A stretch of DNA of 64,000 bases from Streptomyces sp. JHA26 (GTDB lineage Bacteria > Actinomycetota > Actinomycetes > Streptomycetales > Streptomycetaceae). A program made the position numbers and the translations under genes. Numbering within the stretch: position 1 is the first letter of the stretch; each line of letters starts with the position of its first letter. The notes under the pieces were generated by a model. That model searched no databases and had not been told where the DNA came from. It saw only the letters and a program-made list of their open reading frames with translations. Shown here in pieces: positions 16,808-25,561 of this stretch. The stretch is from the NCBI RefSeq assembly GCF_002005565.1, contig NZ_BDJC01000033.1, positions 20,242 to 84,241 of the forward strand, given 5' to 3'.

Positions 16808-16890
16808 TCACTTGCCGTTGTAGACGGGGAAGGCGCTGTGCCCGCCGTAGTCCACGTCGCGCAGGTCCCGCGGGACGTCCATCGCGCGAA
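16808..16890 (-). pseudogene. C-terminal gene fragment, unknown family
   Basis: The minus strand ends in MDVPRDLRDVDYGGHSAFPV followed by YNGK and a stop at 16808, with coding-like codon use that fades upstream of about 16890, where the opposite-strand XRE fragment begins. It appears to be the 3' end of a lost gene, 39 bp upstream of the fragment starting at 16768 on the same strand, so the two may once have been neighbours in an operon. Confidence 0.35.
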
Positions 16891-17335
16891 GATGACCCCG
16901 CAGCAGGCCGGCCTGCCCGCGTACGGCGGCGGGAACCGCAGGGTGCCGGGGCCGCGCCGCGAGGAAGTCGCCCTGCTGGCCGGCGTCAGCATCGACTACT
17001 ACGCCCGCCTGGAGCGCGGTCAGCTCGCCGGTGCCTCCGAGGAGGTGCTCGACGCCGTCTGCCGCGCACTGCAGCTGGACGAGGCCGAACGCTCCCACCT
17101 CCACGACCTGGCCGCCGCCCAGCGTCAGCGCCCGCCGCGCCGCGCCGCCCGCAAGGCCGAGAACGCCGTCCCCGCCAGCCTCAGGCGCGTTCTGGACTCC
17201 ATGACCGGCTCACCGGCCTTCATCCGCAACGGCCGTCTGGACGTCCTCGCCGTCAACCCGCTGGGGCGCGCTCTCCACGCCCCCCTGTTCACCGGTCCGG
17301 GCCGCCCGGTGGACATCGCCCGCCGAGGAGATGCG
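16885..17335 (+). pseudogene. truncated MmyB-type XRE regulator
   Basis: The frame from about 16885 reads MTPQQAGLPAYGGG, then RREEVALLAGVSIDYYARLE and SEEVLDAVCRALQLDEAERS, which is the N-terminal helix-turn-helix of MmyB-like XRE regulators, followed by the start of the ligand-binding half (LRRVLDSMTGSPAFIRNGRL, AVNPLGRALHAPLF). The first dozen or so residues of the family are missing and after about 17325 the frame turns into Arg/Pro-rich junk, so most of the fatty-acid-binding PAS-like domain is gone. It is broken at both ends and probably non-functional, although a shortened DNA-binding peptide could still be made. Confidence 0.6.
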
Positions 17336-17407
17336 CGGGTCCGTCCACGACCTGTGCCACGGCGGTTCGCCGCTCGGGTGGGGGCGGAGGCCGGATGAGG
17401 CTGTGCG

Positions 17408-17480
17408 GCCGGGGCGATGCGCTGCACGTGGACGTCGAGTTCCCCGCCGCAGGTCAGGCCGATGGCGAAGGCGCCCCTGC
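17408..17480 (-). pseudogene. fragment of an XdhC/CoxI-like gene
   Basis: A minus-strand frame reads GAFAIGLTCGGELDVHVQRI, matching the conserved GLTCGG-x-LDV motif of XdhC/CoxI molybdenum-cofactor insertion proteins. Only about 25 codons remain recognisable; both sides are unrelated sequence. It lies just upstream of the sigma-B-like promoter of the DUF2945 gene. Confidence 0.45.
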
Positions 17481-17483
17481 TCC

Positions 17484-17509
17484 GATTCGCCCCCTGGCTC
17501 GCCGGGTAC
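17484..17509 (+). promoter_or_regulatory. sigma-B-type promoter of the DUF2945 gene
   Basis: GATT at 17484-17487, 16 nt, GGGTAC at 17504-17509, fitting GNNT-N14-16-GGGTAC. It shares the CCCCCTG core and the GGGTACCCG -10 extension with the site at 2486. The start codon at 17592 is about 75 nt downstream of the predicted start point. Confidence 0.65.
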
Positions 17510-17591
17510 CCGGCACGTTCCCGTCCGAGAGCCGGTCCGGTGCCGGCTCGCGTACCGGACTCGTGCCCAGGGAGGGAACGGAGGAAGGGCC

Positions 17592-17813
17592 ATGGCGAAG
17601 GAGTTTTCCGTGGGGGACCACGTGCGCTGGAACTCCGAGGCCGGACACGTCGAAGGCACCATCGTCAAGAAGCACACGCGCGATGTCGAGTTCAAGGGAC
17701 GTACCCGTCACTGTTCGGAGGACGACCCGCAGTACGAGATCAAGAGCGACAAGACCGACCACATCGCCATGCACAAAGGAGGGGCCCTGACGAAGATCCG
17801 GAGAACGATGTGA
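17592..17813 (+). CDS. DUF2945/HVA1 (hypervirulence-associated TUDOR-type) small protein
   Basis: A 73-residue protein of the DUF2945/HVA1 family: FSVGDHVRWNSEAGHVEGTI at residues 5-24, HTRDVEFKGRTRHCSEDDPQYEIKSD in the middle (given as its outline), and a Lys-rich end HKGGALTKIRR. The family is a small SH3/Tudor-like barrel of unknown biochemical function. The ATG at 17592 follows a GGAGGAAGG Shine-Dalgarno. The sigma-B-like promoter at 17484 suggests general-stress expression. A paralogue lies at 29917, within another stress-type cassette. Confidence 0.88.
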   Translation: MAKEFSVGDHVRWNSEAGHVEGTIVKKHTRDVEFKGRTRHCSEDDPQYEIKSDKTDHIAMHKGGALTKIRRTM

Positions 17814-17916
17814 CCCGGAGAACGATTTCCGTGTCCGCCGGCCTCCTGCCCGGCAGCGGGCGCGACCGGTCCGGCACGTCGGCCCGCGACGACCGTCCCG
17901 CCTGCTTGGAGTCGCC

Positions 17917-18198
17917 GTGACCTTCGTCGACGACGTACGGGAGGCGGTCCTCACGATCCCCGCGGGCGCTGTGGCCTCCTACGGAGACGTCGGCCGAAGG
18001 GTCGGTGTCGGCGCACGCCAGGTGGGGCGGGCCATGAGCCTGCTCGACGACAACGTGCCGTGGTGGCGTGTCGTGTACGCGGACGGGACGCCCGCCTCCT
18101 GTCACGGTGGGCGGGCGCCGGTCCTGCTCGGCGACGAGGGAACGCCGATGCGCGGTGCGCGAGTGGACATGGCGCGTGCGCGGCATCACTGGGCGTGA
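17917..18198 (+). CDS. alkyltransferase-like protein (ATL, MGMT family without the active cysteine)
   Basis: A 93-residue protein equal to the DNA-binding domain of O6-alkylguanine-DNA alkyltransferase. The conserved ASYGDVGRRVGVGARQVGRAM (residues 20-40, helix-turn-helix with its arginine finger) is present, but the catalytic PCHR is PWWR at 48-51, so Trp replaces the acceptor cysteine as in bacterial ATLs. Such proteins cannot repair directly; they bind O6-alkylguanine and pass it to nucleotide excision repair. The GTG at 17917 follows TTGGAG. A UvrA-like protein is encoded 9 kb away, but standard UvrABC is the expected partner. Confidence 0.93.
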   Translation: MTFVDDVREAVLTIPAGAVASYGDVGRRVGVGARQVGRAMSLLDDNVPWWRVVYADGTPASCHGGRAPVLLGDEGTPMRGARVDMARARHHWA

Positions 18199-18288
18199 CG
18201 CACACCGGTGGCCGGGCGGGTGAGAGGGGGCGCCCTCGGACCGGCCTCGACGAGAACGAGCGGGGTCCCGGTGAGCAGGTGCCGCGGA

Positions 18289-20406
18289 TCAGGCGCGTCG
18301 TGAGGGTCGGACCGCCGGTGTCCCGCCTTCCGGAGTCAGGCAGGCGAGGAGGAGTGCGACGTCGTCGCGCGAGCCCGGGTGACGCATCTGCTCCAGGAGC
18401 AGGTCGCAGGTGTCCTCCAGGTCCTGCGGAGCCTTGGCGAGCAGCTTCAGGAGGAGCTGGAGCCGGTCGTCGATGGCATCGGTCCGGGTCTCGACGAGGC
18501 CGTCGGTGTACAGCAGGAGCCTGCTGCCGGCGGTGAGGGCGAGGCGGTGGGTGGTGAACGCGCTGTCCCCGATGCCGAGCGGGGGCCCGGGAGTCGGGTC
18601 GATCAGCTCGACGGTCCCGTCGGGACGGACCACGACGGGCGGCAGGTGACCGGCGGAGGCGAACTCGCAGGTGCCGGAGGCCGGTCGGCAGGTGAGGTAC
18701 GTACAGGTGGCGAAGGGGGACTCGAGGTCTTCGGCGAGGCGGTCCAGCCCGCACAGGACGTCGGCCGGGGGCAGGCCGACATGGGACAGCGTGCGGGTGG
18801 CGGTGCGCAACTGCCCCATGGCGGCTGCGGCCGGCACGCCGCTTCCCATGACGTCCCCGATGACGAGGGCGGTGCCGCCGTTCGCCAGGGGGAGCACGTC
18901 GTACCAGTCGCCTCCGATCTCGGAGGTGTCGTCGGCCGGCCGGTAACGGGTGGCGATCTCGAGCCCGGCCCGGTCGGGGGCCCGGCGCGGCAGAAGGCTG
19001 CGCTGCAGCGCCAGGGCGGTGTCGCGTTCGTGCCGGTACCAGCGTGCGTTGTCGATGCAGATGGCTGCCCGGTCGGCGAGTTCGACGGCGAAGTCGCGGT
19101 CGTCCTCGTCGAAGGGGCGTGGGTCGTGGACACGCAGAAGGGACAGGGCCCCCAGGACGCAGCCGTGCGCGCTCAGGGGGACGGCCAGGTAGGAGTGGGC
19201 GCCGGCACGGCCGAGGACGTCCGAATCGGGCTGGTGGCCCAGGCGCCTGAGGGTTTCGGCCGTCAGACGTGGCACCAGCACCGGCCGGCCCGTCGTGACG
19301 CACTGCGTGACCAGGCGGTCCGCGGCGTAGACGGCCACCTCACCGACGGGATCGGCGGCCCGGGCGGCCTCCGTCGGCGGACGGGCGGCGACGGCCAGTG
19401 GGCGGAAGGCCGCGCCTTGCCCGATGTCCGGCAGGGCGGGGTCGGCGGCGGTGAAGACGACGTCGAGGACGTCGACCGCGGCCACGTCGGCGAGGCCGTC
19501 CACCGCGATGTCGGCGAGCTCGTGCGCGGTGCGCTCCAGATCGAGGGTGGAGCCGATGCGCACCCCCGCCGCGGCGAGCGTGGCCAGGCGCCCGCGTACC
19601 CGGCTCGCCTCGGACGCGGCCCGGTGCCGCTCGGTGTCGTCGGTCATGGTGACGGCGGCCCCGAGGGTCCGGCCGCGCTGGTCCTGGAGCCGGTAGTAGG
19701 ACGTGGACCAGACGTGTTCGCGCCGGGGATCGGGGTCGGCCGGGGTGGTGCCGCGGGTGAGCCGGTCCAGCAGCGGTTCGCCCGTGGTGAGCACACGGTG
19801 CAGGGCCGCCTCGACCGGGGCGCTGTCCGGGGCCGGGATCACCTCGGACACGTGCCGGCCCATGACCTCGTGGGCCGTCCTGCCGTAGATCTTCTCCAGC
19901 ACCGGATTGACGAGCAGGTAGCGGAGGCGGGGATCGAGCACCGCGAGGCCGAACGGCGCGTGGTGGAACAGGCGTGACGTCAGCGCCAGCCCGGTCTCCA
20001 GCTCGCGCAACTGCGTCTGGTCGGTGGCGATGCCGAGGGCGTAGGTGTGGTGCCGGCCGTCCTGGAGCGGCACGTTGCGGAACTCCGTCTGGCGCACGGT
20101 GCCGTCCTTGCAGCGGATGGGGAAACCCCCCGCCCAGGACTCCCCGGCCAGCACGCGGCCGAACAGGTCGAACACCTGGGGCCTGTGCAGCGGATCGATC
20201 AGGAGATCCGCCGCGTACCGCCCCAACGCCTCGGTGGAGCCGTAGCCGAAGAGGCGCTCCGCCTCCGGGCTCCACAGGACGATCCGCCCCTTGTCGTCGA
20301 GCACCGCCGCCGCGACACCCAACAGGTCCAGCAGGCCGCCGGGCGGGGAGGAGAACTCGTCGTTCCCGGGACCGGCCGAGCCGGCCGCGGCGTTGTACCG
20401 GTCCAT
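18289..20406 (-). CDS. PAS-PAS-GAF-SpoIIE serine phosphatase
   Basis: A 705-residue multi-sensor PP2C phosphatase of the RsbU/SpoIIE type. Two PAS domains are at about 22-130 (AAAVLDDKGRIVLWSPEAER) and 150-265 (APFGLAVLDPRLRYLLVNPV), a GAF domain at about 285-460 (YLAVPLSAHGCVLGALSLLR), and the phosphatase domain at about 485-690 with the metal-binding motifs EIGGDWYDVLPL and VIGDVMGSG, SAGHLPPVV, and LYTDGLVE. It should dephosphorylate an anti-anti-sigma factor in response to a signal sensed by PAS/GAF. The ATG at 20406 has the Shine-Dalgarno GGAGGG. No anti-sigma or antagonist gene adjoins it. Confidence 0.94.
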   Translation of the reverse strand: MDRYNAAAGSAGPGNDEFSSPPGGLLDLLGVAAAVLDDKGRIVLWSPEAERLFGYGSTEALGRYAADLLIDPLHRPQVFDLFGRVLAGESWAGGFPIRCKDGTVRQTEFRNVPLQDGRHHTYALGIATDQTQLRELETGLALTSRLFHHAPFGLAVLDPRLRYLLVNPVLEKIYGRTAHEVMGRHVSEVIPAPDSAPVEAALHRVLTTGEPLLDRLTRGTTPADPDPRREHVWSTSYYRLQDQRGRTLGAAVTMTDDTERHRAASEASRVRGRLATLAAAGVRIGSTLDLERTAHELADIAVDGLADVAAVDVLDVVFTAADPALPDIGQGAAFRPLAVAARPPTEAARAADPVGEVAVYAADRLVTQCVTTGRPVLVPRLTAETLRRLGHQPDSDVLGRAGAHSYLAVPLSAHGCVLGALSLLRVHDPRPFDEDDRDFAVELADRAAICIDNARWYRHERDTALALQRSLLPRRAPDRAGLEIATRYRPADDTSEIGGDWYDVLPLANGGTALVIGDVMGSGVPAAAAMGQLRTATRTLSHVGLPPADVLCGLDRLAEDLESPFATCTYLTCRPASGTCEFASAGHLPPVVVRPDGTVELIDPTPGPPLGIGDSAFTTHRLALTAGSRLLLYTDGLVETRTDAIDDRLQLLLKLLAKAPQDLEDTCDLLLEQMRHPGSRDDVALLLACLTPEGGTPAVRPSRRA

Positions 20407-20772
20407 GTCGACCCTCCTGCGCCCACCGCGGGGACCGAGGTGCCACAGCGGCACAGTGCCATCCTCCCCCCTCGCCCCTTACGGTGCACACCGCCGGTCG
20501 CGAGGGGGCCGTGGAGGGGGGCGCACGTGCAGCCGGGGCGCCGGGCGGTGACCGCGGTCGTCGCGGGACGATCCGCACCCCGGTGTCGGTGAACCGGGAT
20601 GCCGAGCGTGATCATCGACCGGTCGTCGTGAGCACGTGAGTAGCCGTCCGTGGCTCTTCGCCGGTGAGGTCCCGGACAGGCGGACCGGCACCGTCACCGA
20701 CGCCGCGCCGACCGCGGGACCGATGGCCCGCCCGCCGTTCCGTCCGCCGGCCGTGCCCGGGCGCCGCGGTCC
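20407..20772. other. 366-bp gap without a recognised gene
   Basis: This is the upstream region of the SpoIIE phosphatase gene (minus strand) and the downstream region of the bL37 gene. I see no coding frame with convincing codon use and no known promoter motif. Confidence 0.4.
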
Positions 20773-20850
20773 TCAGGACTGCGGCCGCTTCCCGTGGTTG
20801 GCGGCGTGGTTGCGGCGCGCCTTCTTCTTCCGGCGTCGCTTCGAGGACAT
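20773..20850 (-). CDS. ribosomal protein bL37-type small basic protein
   Basis: A 25-residue, strongly basic protein: MSSKRRRKKKARR followed by HAANHGKRPQS. The C-terminal ANHGKRP is the signature of the actinobacterial large-subunit protein bL37, which sits deep in the 50S subunit. The start is the ATG at 20850, because the Shine-Dalgarno GAGGAGG ends six nucleotides before it; an overlapping ATG at 20856 is too close to the Shine-Dalgarno. The closing serine instead of the commoner Asn-Ala suggests a paralogue. Genes of this size are usually missed by annotation. On the minus strand GGAAC and GTT 19 nt apart lie upstream, a weak ECF-type promoter candidate. Confidence 0.75.
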   Translation of the reverse strand: MSSKRRRKKKARRNHAANHGKRPQS

Positions 20851-21125
20851 GGCCATCCTCCTCTTCGTACGGGTGGGAGCGGAACGCGTGCTGACCGTTC
20901 CACGGTTCCACACGGCACCGAGCACCGCGACCCGAGGTGCTGCCGTGCACGGGCTGCCTGAAGTGACATGGGGGACGTGCGCCGCGGGAAGGACCCCCCC
21001 CGTGACCGGACGGATCACCTGTCGCAGGGTGTACTACGAGGAGCCGTCGCCGCAGGACGGCCACCAGGGACGCGGACCGCGGCGAGGCCGCCGTGCCGGC
21101 CGGATGGCTGAACGACGGCGGGACC

Positions 21126-21659
21126 TCACGCTGACGCGGGCGGCGGGTAGGTGAGGCGTCCGTCCCGGACGCGCGCGTGAGGACTCAGGGAAGCGGGCTT
21201 CGTCGTCGTGGCCGACATGATGTGCACGACCTCCACGCCCGCGACGATCAACGCGTCGGTGATCAGCCTGCGGTGGCAGCGCCAGGGCACCGCCTCGCTG
21301 CACATGATCGCCGGACGCCCTTGCGCGGCGAGGCCGAGCAACTCGTCCAGCCCCTCCTGGAACGCGTCGCTCGCCATGTGGTCGGCGTAGTCACGGAACG
21401 CCTTGACCCGCCATGCGCCGTTCTCGCTCGGCACCCCCGCAGGGGTGTGCCGTCGGCCGCCCAGCTGCGGAATCCACCGGTACGCGATGTCGGGAGGGAG
21501 CGCCTCGACGATCGCGGACTCGTTCCACTGCGGGAACTTCCGTGAGGAGGGGAAGGAGCGGACGTCGACCAGGTGGGTCACCTCGTTGTTCCGCAGCATC
21601 GTCAGCATCTCGTCGAAGTCGCGGGTCGAATGTCCCACCGTGCAGATCCGGTTCGTCAT
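21126..21659 (-). CDS. DUF488 family protein
   Basis: A 177-residue DUF488 protein: ICTVGHSTRDFDEML at residues 4-18, THLVDVRSFPSSRKFPQWN near 29-47, LGGRRHTPAG near 66, FRDYADHMASDAFQEGLDEL near 87, and the characteristic MCSEAVPWRCHRRLI near 120-134 with two cysteines. DUF488 proteins are widespread and uncharacterised; the CSE/C-H-R motif suggests metal or nucleotide chemistry. I start at the ATG at 21659 because homology begins there, but an in-frame GTG at 21749 has a better Shine-Dalgarno (AGGAG), which would add 30 residues. Confidence 0.85.
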   Translation of the reverse strand: MTNRICTVGHSTRDFDEMLTMLRNNEVTHLVDVRSFPSSRKFPQWNESAIVEALPPDIAYRWIPQLGGRRHTPAGVPSENGAWRVKAFRDYADHMASDAFQEGLDELLGLAAQGRPAIMCSEAVPWRCHRRLITDALIVAGVEVVHIMSATTTKPASLSPHARVRDGRLTYPPPASA

Positions 21660-21886
21660 GGAGTCGCGGGCTCGGAGCCGCCCCCCTTCCTGATCGTGCG
21701 GTGCTGTGAGCCGTCGCGCACGCCGACGGACGACGACGTCGGCATCCACATGACAGCTCCTGGTGCGGTGACAGGGAGGTCTTCAACCGAAGCGCGTCGC
21801 CGAAGGTCCCGCAACCCGGAGCGGAGCACGCCGATGCGCCGATGCGCCGGTCCGTGGGGCGGTCCGGCGCATCGGGACACCCCGCC

Positions 21887-23275
21887 TCACACGAGCTCGG
21901 GTCGTGCTTCCGCGGGGGTCGGTTCCGGTTCCGGTTCCGGCGCCGGCGCCGGCGCCGGAACCGGCGCGGCTTCCGAGTCCCACTGCCGGGTCGTCCACAG
22001 GTAGCCGTAGACCACCGAGGCCGTCACCAGGACGAGCAGCGGACCGGACAGCCACGGGTGCGCGGCCATCTGCCTCGGCAGGAAGCGGTACGACACCAGC
22101 AGCAGCGCGAAGACCGTCGCGCCGTGGGCGACCAGCCACGTGGCCGACCGGTCCCAGCCGCGGGCGAGCGCGCGCATCGCCGCCTCGACCGTCAGCGCGA
22201 ACACCACACCGGCGAGGAGGTCGGCGCCGTAGTGGTAGCCGAAGCCCAGCGTCGCGGTGAGGGTGGCGACCAGCCAGAACGCGCCGGCCCAGCGCATCGT
22301 CCGCGACCCCTTGCGGGTGTGGACGAACAGCGTGGTGGCCCAGGCGGTGTGCAGGCTGGGCATGCAGTTGCGCGGGGTGACCGCGTCGAACGGCATCGAG
22401 TGCGGGACGCCGACCGGCGGGATCGTGCCCGGCCACAGGTCGGCCGCCGCCCAGGAGCCGCCTTCGGCGCCGTAGGCGAAGACCGGTCCCACGACCGGGA
22501 AGATCATGTACACGGCCGGTCCCAGCAGGCCGATCACCAGGAAGGTGCGCACCAGGTGGTGGCGCGGAAAACGGCGCTCGACCACGACATGGCGCAGTTG
22601 GTAGAGCCCGACGACGGCCGCCGCCAGCGGCAGTTGACCGTAGACCAGGTGCAGGGCGTGGCCGCTGACCGGCTGGGTGGCCTCGACGATCCGGCCGATC
22701 AGCCACGACGGGTTGCCCAGCGCGTGGTCCGCGGTCGCCACGTACGGGTCGAGCACCGTCGGCCGGGTCTTCGCGGTGATGAGCAGCCAGGTGTCACCCG
22801 TCTTGTGACCGGCCACCAGCAGCAGGCCCAGCCCGACACCCTTCAGGAGCAGCACGCGCTCCCGGCCGGTCCGGCGTGTGACCGCGACGACCGCGCAGCC
22901 CAGGACCACCCACAGGGCGCCGTTGCCGAACTCCATGTCGGCGCCGATCGTCCACCGCACCAGCGCGAAGACGACGTCGACGGCGATCGCGACGGCGAGC
23001 GCGAGGAACCGCTGACGCCAGGTGAGCACCACCATCGTCAACGCCAGCCCGGCGTACAGCAGCGGCCCCAACGACGGGGTGAACACCACCTCCCGGGCCT
23101 GATGGGTGATCGGCCCCGGCAGGCCGTAGTGACGCGCGGCGCATTCCAGCGCGACGAGGAATCCGAGGGCCGCCGCGCCCGCCGCGGTCCACAGCACAGC
23201 CCGTGGGCGGCTCCGTGCGGCGAACACGGAAGCGCGGTCTGTCCGCCCCGGTATTCGTGGGGGAGTGGTTTTCAA
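21887..23275 (-). CDS. PAP2-superfamily membrane protein (inositol-phosphotransferase-like)
   Basis: A 462-residue polytopic membrane protein. It has about ten hydrophobic segments, the first near residues 28-48, and the C-terminal half carries the PAP2 catalytic features: RNCMPSLHTAWATTLF near 305 and GFGYHYGADLLAGV near 345. The long N-terminal membrane part and the spacing resemble Aur1/Ipt1-like inositolphosphotransferases and mycobacterial membrane PAP2 proteins. The tail is a Pro-Ala/Pro-Glu repeat (APAPAPEPEPEPTP), encoded by a simple-sequence stretch near 21910-21970. The TTG at 23275 is the only start that keeps the whole N-terminus, and no Shine-Dalgarno is seen, so the start is uncertain. 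Confidence 0.85.
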   Translation of the reverse strand: MKTTPPRIPGRTDRASVFAARSRPRAVLWTAAGAAALGFLVALECAARHYGLPGPITHQAREVVFTPSLGPLLYAGLALTMVVLTWRQRFLALAVAIAVDVVFALVRWTIGADMEFGNGALWVVLGCAVVAVTRRTGRERVLLLKGVGLGLLLVAGHKTGDTWLLITAKTRPTVLDPYVATADHALGNPSWLIGRIVEATQPVSGHALHLVYGQLPLAAAVVGLYQLRHVVVERRFPRHHLVRTFLVIGLLGPAVYMIFPVVGPVFAYGAEGGSWAAADLWPGTIPPVGVPHSMPFDAVTPRNCMPSLHTAWATTLFVHTRKGSRTMRWAGAFWLVATLTATLGFGYHYGADLLAGVVFALTVEAAMRALARGWDRSATWLVAHGATVFALLLVSYRFLPRQMAAHPWLSGPLLVLVTASVVYGYLWTTRQWDSEAAPVPAPAPAPEPEPEPTPAEARPELV

Positions 23276-23461
23276 TGATATGGCTCGTTTGTCGGATATG
23301 GACGGAAGGGGGCACTCAGCGCGCTGTTCGGCAGGGTGTTCCGGTGAAGAGCGGACGATCGACGGATCGTCGTGAGCTCGAACATGCTAGCGGCACGGTG
23401 CGGGACCTCAGCCGTCATGGCCGACACGGGCCTTCCCCACGGGCCAGCCGCGGGGGCCCGG

Positions 23462-25561
23462 TCAGTCACCCGGGGATATGAGGAGCAGGGCGATGTCGTC
23501 GCCCGGCGTGGGCGCGTGCCGGATGAGGGTGTCGGCCATGGTGTCGAGATCGGCCGGATCCGCGTGTTCGAGAAGCCCCGCGAGGGCGGCGGTCGCGTCG
23601 TCGGGGTCCACCCCCGGGGCCTCGACGAGCCCGTCCGTGTAGAGGGCGAGCACGGACCCGTGCGGCAGCGGGATCTCCAGAGCCGGGTAGGCGGTGTCCG
23701 GCTCGATGCCCAGCAGCAGGCCGGGAGGCACCCGGAGGAGTTCGGTGCGTCCGTCGGCGTGGCGCAGCAGCGGCGGCGGGTGGCCGGCGGTGGCCACGCA
23801 CGCGCGACGCCCGGCGAGGTCGAGGTGGACGTAGACGCAGCTGGTGAACAGACCGGGGTCGAGATCGGTGAGCAGCCGGTTGGTGCGGGCCAGGACGTCG
23901 GCGGGGGACGCGCCCACGGTGGCGTGGGCGTGCACGGCGGTGCGGACCTGCCCCATGAGAGCCGCGGCGTCCACGTTGTGCCCCTGCACGTCGCCGATGG
24001 CGGCACCGGCCGTGTGCGCGTCGAGGCGGATGAGGTCGTAGAAGTCGCCGCCGATGCCCAGGCCCCGGGCGGCCGGCAGGTAGCGGGCGGCGATCCTCAG
24101 CCCGGGGATCCGGGGCAGCGTGTGCGGCAGGAGAGCGGACTGCAGGCGGTGGGCGAGGTGGTCCTTGGCGTCGTAGAGGCGGGCGCGGTCCAGGGCCTGC
24201 CCGACCAGACCGGCCATGGAGGTGAGCACGGCGCGCTCGCCGGGCGGGAAGACCCGGCGGTGGCCATAGGCGAGCAGGAGCGAGCCGATGGGGCGGCCGG
24301 ACGCGATCAACGGCAGGACGGCCCATGACGCCATGCCGTCCTCGTGGACGGTGGACGGGTAGGCGCGCCGGAGGTCGGCGAAGGTCGGGAAGAAGCTGGG
24401 GACGCCGGTGGTCAGGACCTCGCTGCCGGGAACGTCCGAGTTCAGGGGGATCCCGTCGAAACGGTCCGTCAGCTCGGTGGGGTAGCCCCGGTGGCCGAGG
24501 ATCCTCAGGCGGCCGTCCTCGGACGACATCAGCACCATGGCCTGTGCGCCGAGGGCGGGCAACAGCTGGTCCGCGGCCTGCTCGACCACGTCCTGGACGC
24601 CGACGGCCTCGGTGAGGGTGGCGGCCAGGTGCATCAGGTGGTAGAGCAGGGTGGCGCGGCTGGGACCGGCGGCCGGGACGGACGGGGCCGCGGGCGCCTC
24701 CTCGGCGGGGTCGCTCCGCCGGATGCGGACGCTGATGCCGGACGGGTCCGGATACAGCTCGAAGGACAGCCACACGTCCGGGGGGCGCAGCACGGTGAAG
24801 GTCTGCGGCCGCCGGCTGACCAGCGCGGCCCGGTAGCGGTCCTCGACCTGGGGGACGTCCATCCACGGCAGCGACTCCCAGGGCAGCGTGCCCAGCAGGG
24901 AGGCCGCGTCACGGCCGAGGAGGCCGGTGGCTGCCGGGGTGATGAAGACGATGCGGCCGTTTGTGTCCAGCGCGCAGGACCCTCCGGGCAGCCGGTCGAC
25001 GAACGCCGAGACCACCGCCGCCTCGTTGAGGGAGAGGGAGCGGCCGGCCGTCGGCGGCAGCATCCGCGGCCGGTCGGCGGGCACCACCGGGTCGCCGCGG
25101 TCCGCCGCTCGTTGCAGGAGGCCGCCCAGCCGGCGGCAGCCGCTCTCGATCGCCTCGCGCTCGCCCCGGTCCAGCCGGCCCGGACGGCCCCCGGGCCACA
25201 GCAGCACCAACCCGCCCCGGAGCGCGGTGTCCGAAGCGACCGGGGCGGCCGCCAGCGCGAACTCGTACGGCAGGACGAGCGCCGGACGCGGGTACTGGCG
25301 CGCCATCTCCTCCTGACCGCCGATCCAGACCATGCGCCGCTCGCGCACGGCGTCCGCCACCGGCATGGGATCGGTCAGCGCGATCCGCCGCCACGGGGCC
25401 GCGATCTCCTCCGGCACCCCCGCCACCAGGACCAGCCGCAACGCGTCACCGTCGGACGGCAACACGTACAGCAGTCCGCCGAACGCCCCGGACTCCCGCA
25501 CCACGGCGGCCATGGCGGCGTCCATCAGCCACCCGCCCGGACCCGCGGCCGGGCAGGCCAC
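23462..25561 (-). CDS. GAF-PAS-GAF-SpoIIE serine phosphatase
   Basis: A 699-residue PP2C phosphatase of the RsbU type. An N-terminal GAF-like domain (about 10-150), a PAS domain (about 185-275, CALDTNGRIVFITPAATGLL), a second GAF (about 305-450) and a SpoIIE domain (about 475-695) with LGIGGDFYDLIRL, IGDVQGHNVDAAALMGQVR, ATAGHPPPLL, LYTDGLVE and DDIALLL. All metal ligands appear present. It likely signals to a partner-switching anti-anti-sigma system. The GTG at 25561 is the longest start; an ATG at 25525 is the alternative. A similar phosphatase lies 3 kb away on the same strand, but their sensor orders differ, so they are not a recent duplication. Confidence 0.92.
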   Translation of the reverse strand: MACPAAGPGGWLMDAAMAAVVRESGAFGGLLYVLPSDGDALRLVLVAGVPEEIAAPWRRIALTDPMPVADAVRERRMVWIGGQEEMARQYPRPALVLPYEFALAAAPVASDTALRGGLVLLWPGGRPGRLDRGEREAIESGCRRLGGLLQRAADRGDPVVPADRPRMLPPTAGRSLSLNEAAVVSAFVDRLPGGSCALDTNGRIVFITPAATGLLGRDAASLLGTLPWESLPWMDVPQVEDRYRAALVSRRPQTFTVLRPPDVWLSFELYPDPSGISVRIRRSDPAEEAPAAPSVPAAGPSRATLLYHLMHLAATLTEAVGVQDVVEQAADQLLPALGAQAMVLMSSEDGRLRILGHRGYPTELTDRFDGIPLNSDVPGSEVLTTGVPSFFPTFADLRRAYPSTVHEDGMASWAVLPLIASGRPIGSLLLAYGHRRVFPPGERAVLTSMAGLVGQALDRARLYDAKDHLAHRLQSALLPHTLPRIPGLRIAARYLPAARGLGIGGDFYDLIRLDAHTAGAAIGDVQGHNVDAAALMGQVRTAVHAHATVGASPADVLARTNRLLTDLDPGLFTSCVYVHLDLAGRRACVATAGHPPPLLRHADGRTELLRVPPGLLLGIEPDTAYPALEIPLPHGSVLALYTDGLVEAPGVDPDDATAALAGLLEHADPADLDTMADTLIRHAPTPGDDIALLLISPGD

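Noticed and set aside
23276..23461. Small gene between the PAP2 and second SpoIIE phosphatase genes
   Set aside because: Frames here lack Shine-Dalgarno, coding bias and motifs.
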